From NCBI GenBank assembly GCA_012519985.1, contig JAAYPC010000067.1, positions 1 through 62,057 of the forward strand: DNA of 62,057 bases. The letters run 5' to 3'. The position numbers and the translations under genes are program-made. The DNA comes from Fibrobacter sp. (lineage in GTDB: Bacteria > Fibrobacterota > Chitinivibrionia > Chitinivibrionales > Chitinispirillaceae). Within the stretch, counting starts at the first letter, position 1; each line of letters begins with the position of its first letter. A model generated the notes under the pieces. It did no database searches. It saw nothing but the letters and a program-made list of their open reading frames with translations, and was not told the origin of the DNA. This document shows positions 8,856 through 18,329 of this stretch, in pieces.

Positions 8856-11800
8856 CTATGGATTACTGTTTACTCCACGTCTTTCCAGAAGAGTTCCGTC
8901 TTTGAGATAAAGATCAGTGAGAGCTTTAACATAAGCTACAGCAGCCCGGGCTTCATCGAGTTGAGCTACAGTCAAGTCACGCTGAACCTGTAAAACTACA
9001 TATTCAGTGGTTTTCCCTGCTGCCAGTCTGGCCTGTTCTGCTGCAAGTTTCTCCTGCTGAAGCAACCGGGCTGTACCCGCCTTTTCAATCATCAGTAATG
9101 CGCGTTCAACCTCAGTCCACGCACTGCGAACATCCAGCTCCACAAGTCGCTCGATATTTTCCAAAGATAACTGCAATTGTTTTTGGGAAAGTTGTGATTT
9201 TCTGTATTTTTGACGTGCCACGCCATTAGTTACCGGAACTGAATAGCTCAAACCTACTGAAATAATTTTCTGATCATCGGGGTTCTCTGACAAAATGCCA
9301 CTAAAAGATTCAGTGTAAGCGGTACCGCCAAGTTTCAAAAAGAGATCCAGCTTCGGCAGAAGTCCATTTTTGGTTTGCACGATTTCCAGTTCTCCCCTTT
9401 TGGCTAAAAGATGAGCCTGAAGCAAATCCGGACGATATTTTTTGGAAACCTGCTGGTGATGACTCAAAGAATCCGGAAATTTAGGTTCAGGTGGATTGTC
9501 AGTAAAGATTACCGCTTTCTCCCAGGTATCAAGGTTGTCATTAATCAGATAAGCCAGTCTGTATTTTTTCTGCTTCAGCGAGGCTTGTGAATTGATCAGA
9601 TCTTTTTCTCTGGATGCCACCTCAGCCCTGACTGCAACCAGGTCAAGAGGTGCAATCTTGCCCACTCTCAACCGTTCATTTGATTCGTTCAATAAGCGTT
9701 TTGCCAGTTCCATTGATTGCTGATAGATAGAAATCTCCTGTTCAGCAAGGTAGGCATCCCAATAAGCAGATTCTGTTTCAGCCAACAGTTTTTGTGCATA
9801 AGCAGCCAGCTCTTCCTGCCTTAGCTCCAGATCAATCGATGCCTTCCTCACAGGAGCCAGATTGACTCCAAAACCAGCGCCTTGAAGTAAAGATTGGGTA
9901 ACTGAAAATTCATAGGCCCGTTCATATCTTCGGTACCTGGGAGTGGCTGCTCCCGATATTTTCAGATTGGTTCCACTTGGCAGATACTCTTCTACGGACA
10001 ATGATCCTCTATGATAAATTTCAGAGGAATCTCTATTATCAGGCATGTGCCTTCGCTCATAGGAGAAGTTAAGAGTCGGTTCGAATCGAAAACGGTTTTC
10101 TCTCACAGTCGCTTCAGCATAATCGACATCAATCCTTTCGATACGAATCAGAGGATTATTGCTGACAGCACGGTTCAGTGCATCTTCAAGGGAAACCCTT
10201 AAAACGCTGTCAGATTGTGCATGCGATAAATTTAAGAAAGCAGAAAGACAGATGATAGATGCAACTGTAGTGGCTTTTGCCAGGTTCGAATTCTGGTTTT
10301 CTTTAATAGCTTTCTTTTTACCGTGCCGCTCCTCAACAATAGAATAGATTACCGGAATGAGAACCAGAGTGATAAGTGTGGATGCCACAAGTCCACCAAT
10401 AACCACCCTGGCCATGGGAGCCTGCGTTTCTCCACCTTCACCTAAAGCCAAAGCAAGAGGTAACAAGCCCAGTGCTGTAGTAGATGTACTCATCAGAATA
10501 GGTCTGAGTCTTCGTATTGCAGAATTTACTATTGCTTCACGAAGCTCAAATCCCTGTTCTCTTCGCAACCGATTCATGAAATCAATCAGCAGGATGGCGT
10601 TATTTACCACTATACCAGCCAGAATTATACATCCGATAAAAGCCTGTACCGAAAAAGGGGTCCCTGTGATAAACAGAATAGCAACTACCCCTATGAGTGC
10701 CATCGGTATCGACATGAGGATTATGAGCGGATCCTTGAAAGATTCAAACTGTCCTGCCATAACCAGATATACCAGCATTATGGCCAAAAATATCCCAACC
10801 AAAAGCTCTTTGTAGGCCTTCTGCTGCTCTTCGTAATCTCCGCGAATCAGTACTGCAAAATCAGAGGGGATAGAAATCTGACTGATTTTACTGCGAATAT
10901 CTTCCACAACCGAACCTAAATCTCTGCCAGCGTAATTGATACTGACTGTTACAATGCGTTCGCGGTCTCTGCGTTCAATCTGAACCGGTCCATTCCCCTC
11001 AACAATCTCTGCGACATTCTGTAAAGTAACGGGTATGCCATTTTTACTTACCAAAGAAAGATTAGCCAACTGCTCCACATTCAAACGCTGATCTTTTGCC
11101 AACCTGACCATGATGTTATGCTCTTTGCCATCACGACGAATGGATGTAGCCTGGGTTCCACCCATGGCTGTCTGAATCGCACTTCCTATCTGATATGCAG
11201 AAAACCCCATATCAGCAGCTTTCTTTCGATTTATCTTTATCACGAATTCCGGCATCCCTGCTTCCCGGCTGACCTTGGCATCTGTTACTCCAGGGACATC
11301 ACTTATCAGCCTGGATACCTGCTCAGCCAATTGCTGACCGGTGTGCAAATCATAACCCCTTAACTCCACATCCACAGAGTTTCCCTGACTGGTACCCATT
11401 CTTAACAGGAACAGTCCCTGTCCTTCTCGCACTCGTATAGTAGTACCAGGAATTCCTCTGAGTGCTATTCGTAATCTATCGGCAATTTGAGCACTAGAAC
11501 GTTTTCTTTCTGTTTTGGAAACCAATGAAATCCGGATATCAGCAGTGTGACCGGATGAACCGCCCCAGCCACTACCGCCAATGCTTGACACAATGTATTT
11601 GGCTTCCGGTACCTCTCTGCTTGTTATTGATTCGATGATCGAAACAGTACTGTCAAGAAGCTCAAGACGGGTCCCTACTTCCATCTCAACATTGACTCTG
11701 ACTTCACTTTCATCTGCACTGGGCATCAGCTCCATTCCGACAAGCGGAACCATCAGAACTGCTATCACAAAAAGCACAAAAGTAATAATCAAAACGGTCT

Positions 11801-13391
11801 TTCTATGATGAAGAGCCCAGTTAATTATTCTTCCATAAAACCGCTCCAAAGCATTGTATACTTTTTCTACTGATTTAAAAAACCGGGAGATAAAAGTGCC
11901 TTTCTCCTCGATCTTTTCCATTTTCAAAAATCTGGAGGAAAGCATAGGAACGAGGGTGATGGCAGCAAACAGGGAACAGGTCAGTGAAAAGGACACCACG
12001 TATGCCAGTTGTCTGAACATAATTCCGGAAATACCTCTGATAAATATAACCGGAAAGAACACTACCAAAGTAGTCAAAGTACTGGCAAACACGGCTGAGA
12101 TGACCTCTGAAGATCCCTTAAACGAGCTCTCAATGGCATTTGCGCCATTTTCCCGGTGACGGAAAATATTGTCCAGCACAACTATGGAGTTGTCTACCAA
12201 CATTCCTATCCCCAGAGCCAGTCCACCAAAAGTCATCATGTTGAGGGTAAGTCCTCCAAAATAGATCAGTGCAAAAGTAGCAATAATCGATACAGGAATT
12301 GTGGTTGCGATGATGAATGTACTTGGTACATTTCTAAGGAAAAGCAACAGCACGAATACCGCAATAGATCCTCCCATAATCAGGCTGATACCAATATCAG
12401 TAATAGAGTTTTCAATAAAACTGGCATTGTTTGAAAGCGGAATTATCTTAAGTTGTGGAATATCCCTGTTTATCCTCTCGATTTCCTTTAATACTCCTTT
12501 GGCAACAGCTACAGTATTAACCCCACTTTGTTTTGTAACCGATAACCTGATTCCGGGTTTTTGATTTATTCTCACAATTGAAGTGATCTCAGCCATGCCA
12601 TCAGAGACATCTGCAACATCTCCGATAGTAACCGGAACACCATCACGCACAGCAATTATGGCATTACGGACGTCATCAAGATTATTATACTCTGCAAAAG
12701 TTCTGACTATTACCTCTTTATTTCCTTTATAAATGGTACCAGCCGGGATGTTACGGTTTTCCTGCTTGAAAGTATTTACTATCATGTCAGGAGAAATTTT
12801 CAAAGCTTCGAGTGCAGAGGCTTTTAATGCAACCGATATTTCGCGACTTTCTCCTCCACGAATATCTACCGATGCCACACCGGAGCTGCGCTCAAGCCTG
12901 TATTGTACCTGGTCATCAATAAGTTGACGTACTTCAATAGGCTCCAGATCTGAAGAAACTCCCAACATCATTATAGGAAAAGAAGAAACATCGAATTTCC
13001 GAATAAATGGCCGATCTACATCCTCAGGAAGCCGGTTTAGAGTCCGGTCAATACGATCACGAATATCATTTACAGCTTCATCCAGGTTCGTTCCCCAAAC
13101 GAACTGGACTCTGATGCGGCTTACCCCTTCAGAAGATGTTGACGAGATCTCTTCAATACCCTGTATTCCAGCCAGTGATGACTCCAGTGGCCTGGTAATG
13201 AGTTCCTCCATCTCCTGTGGCCCGGCATTACCGTAATTAGTAATAACAGTAATCACCGGATTGGTTATTTCCGGCATCAGATCAATGGGGAGACGCCAAA
13301 GGGAAAAAAGTCCGACCAGGATTATTATTACGTAAACTACTGTAGTCAGTACTGGGCGTCTGATCGGAAGCGATAAAAAACCATTGCTCAT
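8856..13391 (-). CDS. RND efflux pump fused to a TolC-type outer-membrane channel (single polypeptide)
   Basis: 1511 residues in one unbroken frame. Residues 1 to about 1020 are a complete HAE1-type RND transporter: TM1 after LPIRRPVLTTVVYVIIIL, the TM4 motif ALGIGMLVDNSIVVLDN (about 400) keeping one of the two AcrB aspartates (second is Asn), and TM10 GIVVNNAILLIDF (about 930) with Asn in place of the AcrB Lys. After a short basic linker comes a hydrophobic stretch ending LSHA-Q (about 1042-1056) that looks exactly like a signal peptide, then about 455 residues with the two repeats of the TolC/OMF fold (LEDALNRAVSNNPLIRI; SLLQGAGFG; YWDAYLAEQEI; RLRVGKIAPLDLVAVRAEV). No ATG, GTG or TTG is seen near the junction that would allow separate translation. 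The start overlaps the stop of the adaptor gene by 4 bp. Similar RND-OMF fusions are known to me for some Bacteroidota heavy-metal (CzcA/CusA-like) pumps. Substrate unknown; the HAE1 type suggests hydrophobic or amphiphilic compounds. Confidence 0.93.
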   Translation of the reverse strand: MSNGFLSLPIRRPVLTTVVYVIIILVGLFSLWRLPIDLMPEITNPVITVITNYGNAGPQEMEELITRPLESSLAGIQGIEEISSTSSEGVSRIRVQFVWGTNLDEAVNDIRDRIDRTLNRLPEDVDRPFIRKFDVSSFPIMMLGVSSDLEPIEVRQLIDDQVQYRLERSSGVASVDIRGGESREISVALKASALEALKISPDMIVNTFKQENRNIPAGTIYKGNKEVIVRTFAEYNNLDDVRNAIIAVRDGVPVTIGDVADVSDGMAEITSIVRINQKPGIRLSVTKQSGVNTVAVAKGVLKEIERINRDIPQLKIIPLSNNASFIENSITDIGISLIMGGSIAVFVLLLFLRNVPSTFIIATTIPVSIIATFALIYFGGLTLNMMTFGGLALGIGMLVDNSIVVLDNIFRHRENGANAIESSFKGSSEVISAVFASTLTTLVVFFPVIFIRGISGIMFRQLAYVVSFSLTCSLFAAITLVPMLSSRFLKMEKIEEKGTFISRFFKSVEKVYNALERFYGRIINWALHHRKTVLIITFVLFVIAVLMVPLVGMELMPSADESEVRVNVEMEVGTRLELLDSTVSIIESITSREVPEAKYIVSSIGGSGWGGSSGHTADIRISLVSKTERKRSSAQIADRLRIALRGIPGTTIRVREGQGLFLLRMGTSQGNSVDVELRGYDLHTGQQLAEQVSRLISDVPGVTDAKVSREAGMPEFVIKINRKKAADMGFSAYQIGSAIQTAMGGTQATSIRRDGKEHNIMVRLAKDQRLNVEQLANLSLVSKNGIPVTLQNVAEIVEGNGPVQIERRDRERIVTVSINYAGRDLGSVVEDIRSKISQISIPSDFAVLIRGDYEEQQKAYKELLVGIFLAIMLVYLVMAGQFESFKDPLIILMSIPMALIGVVAILFITGTPFSVQAFIGCIILAGIVVNNAILLIDFMNRLRREQGFELREAIVNSAIRRLRPILMSTSTTALGLLPLALALGEGGETQAPMARVVIGGLVASTLITLVLIPVIYSIVEERHGKKKAIKENQNSNLAKATTVASIICLSAFLNLSHAQSDSVLRVSLEDALNRAVSNNPLIRIERIDVDYAEATVRENRFRFEPTLNFSYERRHMPDNRDSSEIYHRGSLSVEEYLPSGTNLKISGAATPRYRRYERAYEFSVTQSLLQGAGFGVNLAPVRKASIDLELRQEELAAYAQKLLAETESAYWDAYLAEQEISIYQQSMELAKRLLNESNERLRVGKIAPLDLVAVRAEVASREKDLINSQASLKQKKYRLAYLINDNLDTWEKAVIFTDNPPEPKFPDSLSHHQQVSKKYRPDLLQAHLLAKRGELEIVQTKNGLLPKLDLFLKLGGTAYTESFSGILSENPDDQKIISVGLSYSVPVTNGVARQKYRKSQLSQKQLQLSLENIERLVELDVRSAWTEVERALLMIEKAGTARLLQQEKLAAEQARLAAGKTTEYVVLQVQRDLTVAQLDEARAAVAYVKALTDLYLKDGTLLERRGVNSNP

Positions 13392-14614
13392 TTACTTGCC
13401 TCTCTAGAAGCATTCTTTTTTTTCTTTGCAGCATCTTCTTTTGATGCGTTAGTATTCAAGCCACTCGAAATTCGGCTGCCATCTACAAGAAGATGATTTC
13501 CTACAGTGACCACCTTGCCATTAAGTATAGGATGAAGCACTTCCACCTTGTCACCGTCTATAATACCCGTCTTTACAGGTATAAGATGCGCCATTCCGGA
13601 ATCACTGGCCAGAAAGACCGCATCTGTACCATTACGATTGACCACTGAAGTCAAGGGGACAATCTGAGCAGAGTCTTTTTCTGCCAGTATAATCCCTATG
13701 CGGGCAAACATCCCTGGTTTCAGAAGTAATGAATCATTTACTACCGAAATCTCCACTACTGCAGTTCTGGTCTCAGTCTGAAAAAGCGGTGATATAGAAG
13801 ATACTGTTCCGGTAAATTCTCTTCCAGAAAGCGCCTCAACACTGATCAGTGCTTGCTGACCCTTTCTGATATGCGGATAATCCCGCTCCGAAATCGATAC
13901 CTCCACATAAACAGTATCAATTCCTACAATAGTCAGAACCGGTGAATTCACCGAAAGAAGCGCTCCCCCATCGGTGTGGCGAATAGCCACGTAACCAGCT
14001 TGAGCGGAGCGAATTGAGGTATAATCCAGACGGGTCACGGCCTGAGCAAGAGCTGCTTCGCGTTGAGCAAGTTGAGCCATGGCAAGATCCAATCTGGATT
14101 TCTGAGTGTTATACTGAGTCTCGATTGCATCAAGTTCAGCCTGTGAAGATACACCTTTTTCAACCAGTTCTTTTATTCGTTGCATCTCTTTTTCTGCAAA
14201 TATCAATTGTGCTTCTGATTCTTTTACCGATGCCTTGCTCACTGCAACCTGAGCCGATGCTTCCTGAACAGCCTGACGGTATTCAGTATCATCAATCTTG
14301 CCTACCACCTCATTTACTCCGGTTTTTGCTCCTATTCTTTTTGAAAGCTTTGAAAGACGTCCGGAGACTTTTGCAGCAACCACATAAGAATAAGCAGCAT
14401 TCACAGTTCCACTGAATTCGCGTTTCTGGACTATATGCCCATAAGAGACTGGAGCAGTCTGAACTGCAACCACTGAAGTTCTCCCGGCATTGGCAAAGCC
14501 GGCAGATGGTTTTCCAGAAGCTTGCGATCCGGATTTTTGGGTACAAAAACAGATCAGCGATATTGCACTGATCAATAGTATTACTCTAACAGCTATCATT
14601 TTTTTTATCTTCAT
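13388..14614 (-). CDS. RND efflux periplasmic adaptor (membrane fusion protein, AcrA/HlyD type)
   Basis: About 408 residues from the ATG at 14614 (an in-frame ATG at 14626 also exists; neither has a clear ribosome binding site). Order: hydrophobic export signal with Cys residues (ISAISLICFCTQ), possibly a lipoprotein although the box is not canonical; first lipoyl half (VVAAKVSGRLSKLSKRIG); alpha-hairpin (EASAQVAVSKASVKESEAQL to LAQREAALAQ); second lipoyl half (IRSAQAGYVAIRH); beta-barrel (GQQALISVEALSGREFTGTV) and membrane-proximal domain. The hairpin tip RIKELVEKGVSS keeps the R-x3-L-x6-S pattern used to dock TolC tips. It overlaps the pump gene by 4 bp (ATGA), so the two form a translationally coupled operon supplying a full tripartite pump from two genes. 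Confidence 0.93.
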   Translation of the reverse strand: MKIKKMIAVRVILLISAISLICFCTQKSGSQASGKPSAGFANAGRTSVVAVQTAPVSYGHIVQKREFSGTVNAAYSYVVAAKVSGRLSKLSKRIGAKTGVNEVVGKIDDTEYRQAVQEASAQVAVSKASVKESEAQLIFAEKEMQRIKELVEKGVSSQAELDAIETQYNTQKSRLDLAMAQLAQREAALAQAVTRLDYTSIRSAQAGYVAIRHTDGGALLSVNSPVLTIVGIDTVYVEVSISERDYPHIRKGQQALISVEALSGREFTGTVSSISPLFQTETRTAVVEISVVNDSLLLKPGMFARIGIILAEKDSAQIVPLTSVVNRNGTDAVFLASDSGMAHLIPVKTGIIDGDKVEVLHPILNGKVVTVGNHLLVDGSRISSGLNTNASKEDAAKKKKNASREASK

Positions 14615-14770
14615 CGTGGGAACCATCCGTTTCGAACTAAAACTCCTGGTTTATTTATTTAATATTGGATATCAGCGTAGAAAAACAACAGCACTGAATA
14701 TCAACAATTCAAAAATAGCAATCTGTCAGATTTTTTAGATTCAGCAAAATAACTAATTGTTACACCAACT

Positions 14771-15096
14771 CAGTAGTGTCGGGGATAATTAAACAAAAGA
14801 ATACTTCATAAAGCAGTTAAAGCATACAAATAAGTTCCAAATCTCAAACAGTAAATCCTAAATAAATCCCAATAACCAATTTTTCAAAAACCAAACAGGC
14901 AAAGAACAGAAATGATGGTCTCTATCCTGTTTCGAATTTCGGATTTCTCTTCCTACTCCTGTCCCTGTTTAAAATTTTGGTATTGTAATTTGGAATTGGT
15001 TTGGAATTTTGGATTTTGTGATTTTTGATTTTGTGTTGTGATTTGTGGTTTATTTGGAATACAGTGATCTTTCGCAAAATTGACCGGACACTACTG
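14771..15096. mobile_element. MITE-like element with 10-bp terminal inverted repeats and 9-bp target duplication
   Basis: Left end CAGTAGTGTC (14771-14780) is the exact reverse complement of the right end GACACTACTG (15087-15096). The element is flanked by a perfect 9-bp direct repeat, ACACCAACT, at 14762-14770 and 15097-15105. This is the signature of a transposed element. It is 326 bp, holds no supported gene, and its right part (in reverse: CCGGTCAATT, AAGATCACTGTATTC, CACAAAATCCAAAATT, CAGGA.AGGAGTAGGAA, TTCGAAACAGGATAGAGACCA) recurs at 40081-40194 and 45924-46122. It sits between the efflux operon promoter and the tex-like gene. Confidence 0.85.
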
Positions 15097-15229
15097 ACAC
15101 CAACTATGTTTAAAAAAACTATAGATCCAGCAATATCAGTTTTATAAGTGTTAATGAGAATAAAAAGGAAATGAGATACTATCACTTAGAAAGTATCTGC
15201 AGTGTTCCTGTTTATTATTTAAAAACAAA

Positions 15230-17416
15230 TCAGCGATTTTTGAAGTGCTCAGCAAGATTGGAGAGCTGGCCCTGAGAAGGTCTGACTTTAGGAGACCTGG
15301 TTCCTATATTTTTCATGGTAAGAGAGATTCGACGTTTTTTTACATCGACTTTGATTATTTTAACATCGACTTTTTCATTTATGGCTACTACCTGGTCCGG
15401 TGTTTCAACATACTCATCTGCCAGTTGGGAAATGTGAATAAGACCGTCACAAACCGCGTTAATATTAACAAAAACGCCAAAGGGTGTAATGTTGGTAACC
15501 CTTCCGGATACAATAGTTCCTTCCTGCAGTTCATTGAGCTTCAATTTACGTTTGAACTTAGGGGCAGAGACAGAAAAGAACCGTTTACCTGCCAGAAGCT
15601 GATTATAAATTTTCTTTTCAATGAAAATTTTCTGTACCGGATCGTTGGATGCAAAAGATCGGATATTTTCCGGTTCTGTAATCAGGGTTTCAGCAGATAT
15701 ATTCATCTGTTCACTGATTTCATCAAACCAGGGATAAAAATCAGGATGCACCATAGTACGATCCAGGAGGTTTTCAGCATTTGGTATAATAATAAATCCT
15801 GCAATATTTCTAAAAGCTACCTCTGTTATTCCGTTTACCTTCAGAAGGTCATTTTTGGAAGTTATCTGATTCTGGTTATCAGCAGCCTTGATAGATTGAA
15901 GAATTGCACTGGTTATACATTTGCCCAGCTTTGTCAGTTGTGAATCAAGCAGGTCTTTGATGATCACACCTGACTTTAAAGATTCTTTTATTATGAGTCT
16001 ATTTAATATTTCCAGGAATCTGGCTTCCGGAATCAGGTTCTGGGATGTATGCACAGAATAATATTGGTTTCCAATCCTGGGAACAAGAGAAATCGGTTTA
16101 AGATACTGCAAAGCCAACCCATAAAGAACTCTCATTTCGTCATCAAGAAGTGAAGAGAACTCCTTCTGCATCCACTCAGATTCTGATGGGTTATTCTGTG
16201 ATGAGACCGGTTTGTAGTGAACAAAATCTGGTACCGGATTAAAAGAGTTTGTAATCGGTTTCAGTATCGATTCGGCAACGGAAGCATAATCATTATCCAG
16301 AATGAGGATGTTTAAAGGTTTATGCCTGTTGATGAATTGACGGAGTCTGTCACTTGAGGAAGTTTTTCCTGCAGGTGGTTTTCGTTCTGTAGTTGCCCCT
16401 AGCAGATCACCTTTACCGCTAACAGCCAGAAACAGAATGTTTTTATCTTTAGAGCCATCCACAATAAGCAACGGCCCGCGATTATTTTCACTTTGAAAAT
16501 CTTTGCTCAGATCGGAAACAATTTTTCTGATTACCACCTCTTCGGCTTCTTCACGCAAACGGTTTTTGACATCCCGTTCCATAGCTGGTTGAAGAAGTCG
16601 CAGCCAGCAATCATCTATGGCTTCGCATATCAGATCAAAGCCGGTAGAATCCGGGTTGGTGATGAAATGGTGGCGAATAAGTTCAGTTATTCTGAAGAGT
16701 TGCACTCCTACTTTGAGCCGCAGAACCTTTTGATCTTCTGCATTCATTAATTTCAGAACTTCTTCTTTAGTAAGCTCATTAACCGGAATAAACTTTCCTA
16801 TATAACTTGAGAATTGAGGATCTTTTTTATTTTTGGGAGTTACTTCAAAAAAACCGTCATCATAGGTGAATTCTCTGCACATTGCCCTTACAGTCTCATC
16901 GTAAGCAAAGCGTTCAGCAAGGATGTCCTTTACGCCCTGAATAACATCTTTAACTGAAGTCAGAGTTGGATCTTTACCCACATACGGCTCTGCCATCTCC
17001 TCCACAGGAGTACTTTCCTGATCCTGCTTTACAATGATATCAGCCAGAGGATCGAGTCCTTTTTTTGATGCTAGCTGTCCCCTGGAACGGGGGTTTGGTC
17101 TCAGCGGTATTAATAGATCATCTAGCTCATAAGTATTGGTGGTTAGATTGACCCGCTTTTCTTCAGAAGGATTTAACCGGTTTGCCTTCTTCAAAGCATT
17201 AAGAACCCGCTTCTTTTTGGAAGAAAGATCCTCCATTTTCTGAAGAAAATCAAAAATTTCCCATACCTGGGCAATTGTCATTTCAACTGCCACCTGAGGA
17301 TAATACTCTGTAAGGTAATAAGGTGTGTCACCTTTATCAAAAGCAATACAGAGCTGTTCTGCAAGACTGGCTTGCAAGTTCCATTTCTCGGATATCTGCT
17401 TAGAAAATTCTGTCAT
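15230..17416 (-). CDS. tex: Tex-like RNA-binding protein (divergent, S1 domain)
   Basis: 728 residues, slightly shorter than typical Tex (about 770). The layout follows Tex: helical N-terminus with the LLIPLRPNPRSRGQLASKKG segment (family consensus DLYLPYKPKRRTRG), a YqgF/RNase H-like domain (about 325-430; LLIVDGSKDKNILFLAV, ILILDNDY), a helix-hairpin-helix region (about 485-580; LLDSQLTKLGKCI, LLKVNGITEVAFRNIAGF), and a C-terminal S1 domain (about 640-715; EGTIVSGRVTNITPFGVFVN, DGLIHISQLAD). Tex proteins act in transcription and RNA metabolism, probably through nucleic-acid binding. Many usually conserved Tex positions differ, so this may be a paralogue rather than the main Tex. No ribosome binding site is evident before the ATG. 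Confidence 0.8.
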   Translation of the reverse strand: MTEFSKQISEKWNLQASLAEQLCIAFDKGDTPYYLTEYYPQVAVEMTIAQVWEIFDFLQKMEDLSSKKKRVLNALKKANRLNPSEEKRVNLTTNTYELDDLLIPLRPNPRSRGQLASKKGLDPLADIIVKQDQESTPVEEMAEPYVGKDPTLTSVKDVIQGVKDILAERFAYDETVRAMCREFTYDDGFFEVTPKNKKDPQFSSYIGKFIPVNELTKEEVLKLMNAEDQKVLRLKVGVQLFRITELIRHHFITNPDSTGFDLICEAIDDCWLRLLQPAMERDVKNRLREEAEEVVIRKIVSDLSKDFQSENNRGPLLIVDGSKDKNILFLAVSGKGDLLGATTERKPPAGKTSSSDRLRQFINRHKPLNILILDNDYASVAESILKPITNSFNPVPDFVHYKPVSSQNNPSESEWMQKEFSSLLDDEMRVLYGLALQYLKPISLVPRIGNQYYSVHTSQNLIPEARFLEILNRLIIKESLKSGVIIKDLLDSQLTKLGKCITSAILQSIKAADNQNQITSKNDLLKVNGITEVAFRNIAGFIIIPNAENLLDRTMVHPDFYPWFDEISEQMNISAETLITEPENIRSFASNDPVQKIFIEKKIYNQLLAGKRFFSVSAPKFKRKLKLNELQEGTIVSGRVTNITPFGVFVNINAVCDGLIHISQLADEYVETPDQVVAINEKVDVKIIKVDVKKRRISLTMKNIGTRSPKVRPSQGQLSNLAEHFKNR

Positions 17417-17527
17417 GAAGTCAAACTATATTGAGGAGATGTTTATTTATTTGCTGGACCCGTTAAAAATAGTACACGGAAAAAATGAGCGCAACAGGAT
17501 TATTAAAAAGGGATTGAAATGAGTGCT

Positions 17528-17548
17528 GGGCGAATATAAAATTCGCCC
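17528..17548 (-). terminator. Stem-loop downstream of the histone-like gene
   Basis: GGGCGAAT (17528-17535), loop ATAAA, ATTCGCCC (17541-17548): a perfect 8-bp stem about 30 bp beyond the stop of the Lys-rich gene. There is no strong T-run on the minus strand, so termination is likely but not certain. Confidence 0.45.
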
Positions 17549-17579
17549 ATAATATTCCATTATATTATTAAAATCAGAT

Positions 17580-18125
17580 TTAGCTTGAGATTGTGCCCGT
17601 CTGAACAGGTTCACTGACTACTTCGGGTGATTGAGTTATTATAGTCAGATTTTCCTTTTCCTTGGTTCTTTTTACTCTCTTTTTGGGGACAGGTTTTCTG
17701 GCAGCAACCCTATGAGCCGGTTTTTTAGCTGCTTTTTTCTCCGTTTTTTTAGCCCCCTTCTTAACTGCCTTCTTAACTGTTTTCTTTACTGAAGTTTTTT
17801 TGGCCGGAGCTTTTTTAGCTGATGTTTTCTTGGTCAACGTTTTCTTAACCGGAGTTTTCTTGGCTGGTGCTTTTTTGATTGATGTCTTCTTGACCGGAGT
17901 TTTTTTAGCTGGTGCTTTTTTGGTCGCTGTTTTCTTTACCGGAACCTTCTTGACATTTTTTTTAGCTGTAGTTTTTGCAGCTTTTTTCACTACTGTTTTT
18001 TTTGCAGGAGCTTTTTTTCCGGTCTTCTTGACAACAGACTTTTTGGCCGGTGTTTTTTTTACTGCTTTCCTGGTGGCCTTACTGGCGGATACTTTCTTTT
18101 TTGCAGCAGCTTTTTTGGTTAACAC
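17580..18125 (-). CDS. Histone H1-like Lys/Ala/Pro-rich DNA-binding protein
   Basis: 181 residues from a GTG start at 18125, chosen because AAAAGGAGG lies 7 nt upstream; a longer ATG frame at 18191 ignores this site. The protein is mostly repeats of the type APAKKTPVKKT and KKTSIKKAPAKKT, with long runs of Lys, Ala, Thr and Pro, ending in a less basic tail (ENLTIITQSPEVVSEPVQTG). This matches the family of bacterial histone H1-like or AlgP-like C-terminal-tail proteins that bind and compact DNA without sequence specificity; that role is inference from composition. Repeat number in such genes often varies between strains. It is monocistronic by spacing and followed by a stem-loop. Confidence 0.8.
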   Translation of the reverse strand: MLTKKAAAKKKVSASKATRKAVKKTPAKKSVVKKTGKKAPAKKTVVKKAAKTTAKKNVKKVPVKKTATKKAPAKKTPVKKTSIKKAPAKKTPVKKTLTKKTSAKKAPAKKTSVKKTVKKAVKKGAKKTEKKAAKKPAHRVAARKPVPKKRVKRTKEKENLTIITQSPEVVSEPVQTGTISS

Positions 18126-18329
18126 TTCACATCCTCCTTTTAAGGAAACCTTGTAGATGACATGCGTTTTGCAGTCACGTTTACAAATCAATATTGATTA
18201 TTTTATACAACCTTAAAGTTTATTTGCTGTTGTCAAAGATAGTTAAGACCGGCAAAACTGCAGATCAGCTATAATAATATTTCATTAAAATAGACATGTC
18301 AATATTTTTTTTTAAAGTTTCTCAAAAAG

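Noticed and set aside
10357..10815. 152-codon plus-strand frame inside the RND-TolC gene
   Set aside because: Antisense shadow of a strongly conserved transporter segment.
14922..15185. 87-codon minus-strand frame
   Set aside because: Lies mostly inside the MITE; low-complexity Asn/Lys/Ile composition and no conserved counterpart in the other copies.
15245..15943. 232-codon plus-strand frame
   Set aside because: Antisense to the Tex-like S1 region; no domain signal.
17800..18156. 118-codon Phe/Leu/Ala-rich plus-strand frame
   Set aside because: Complement of the Lys/Ala/Pro repeat gene; the hydrophobic repeats are an antisense artefact.
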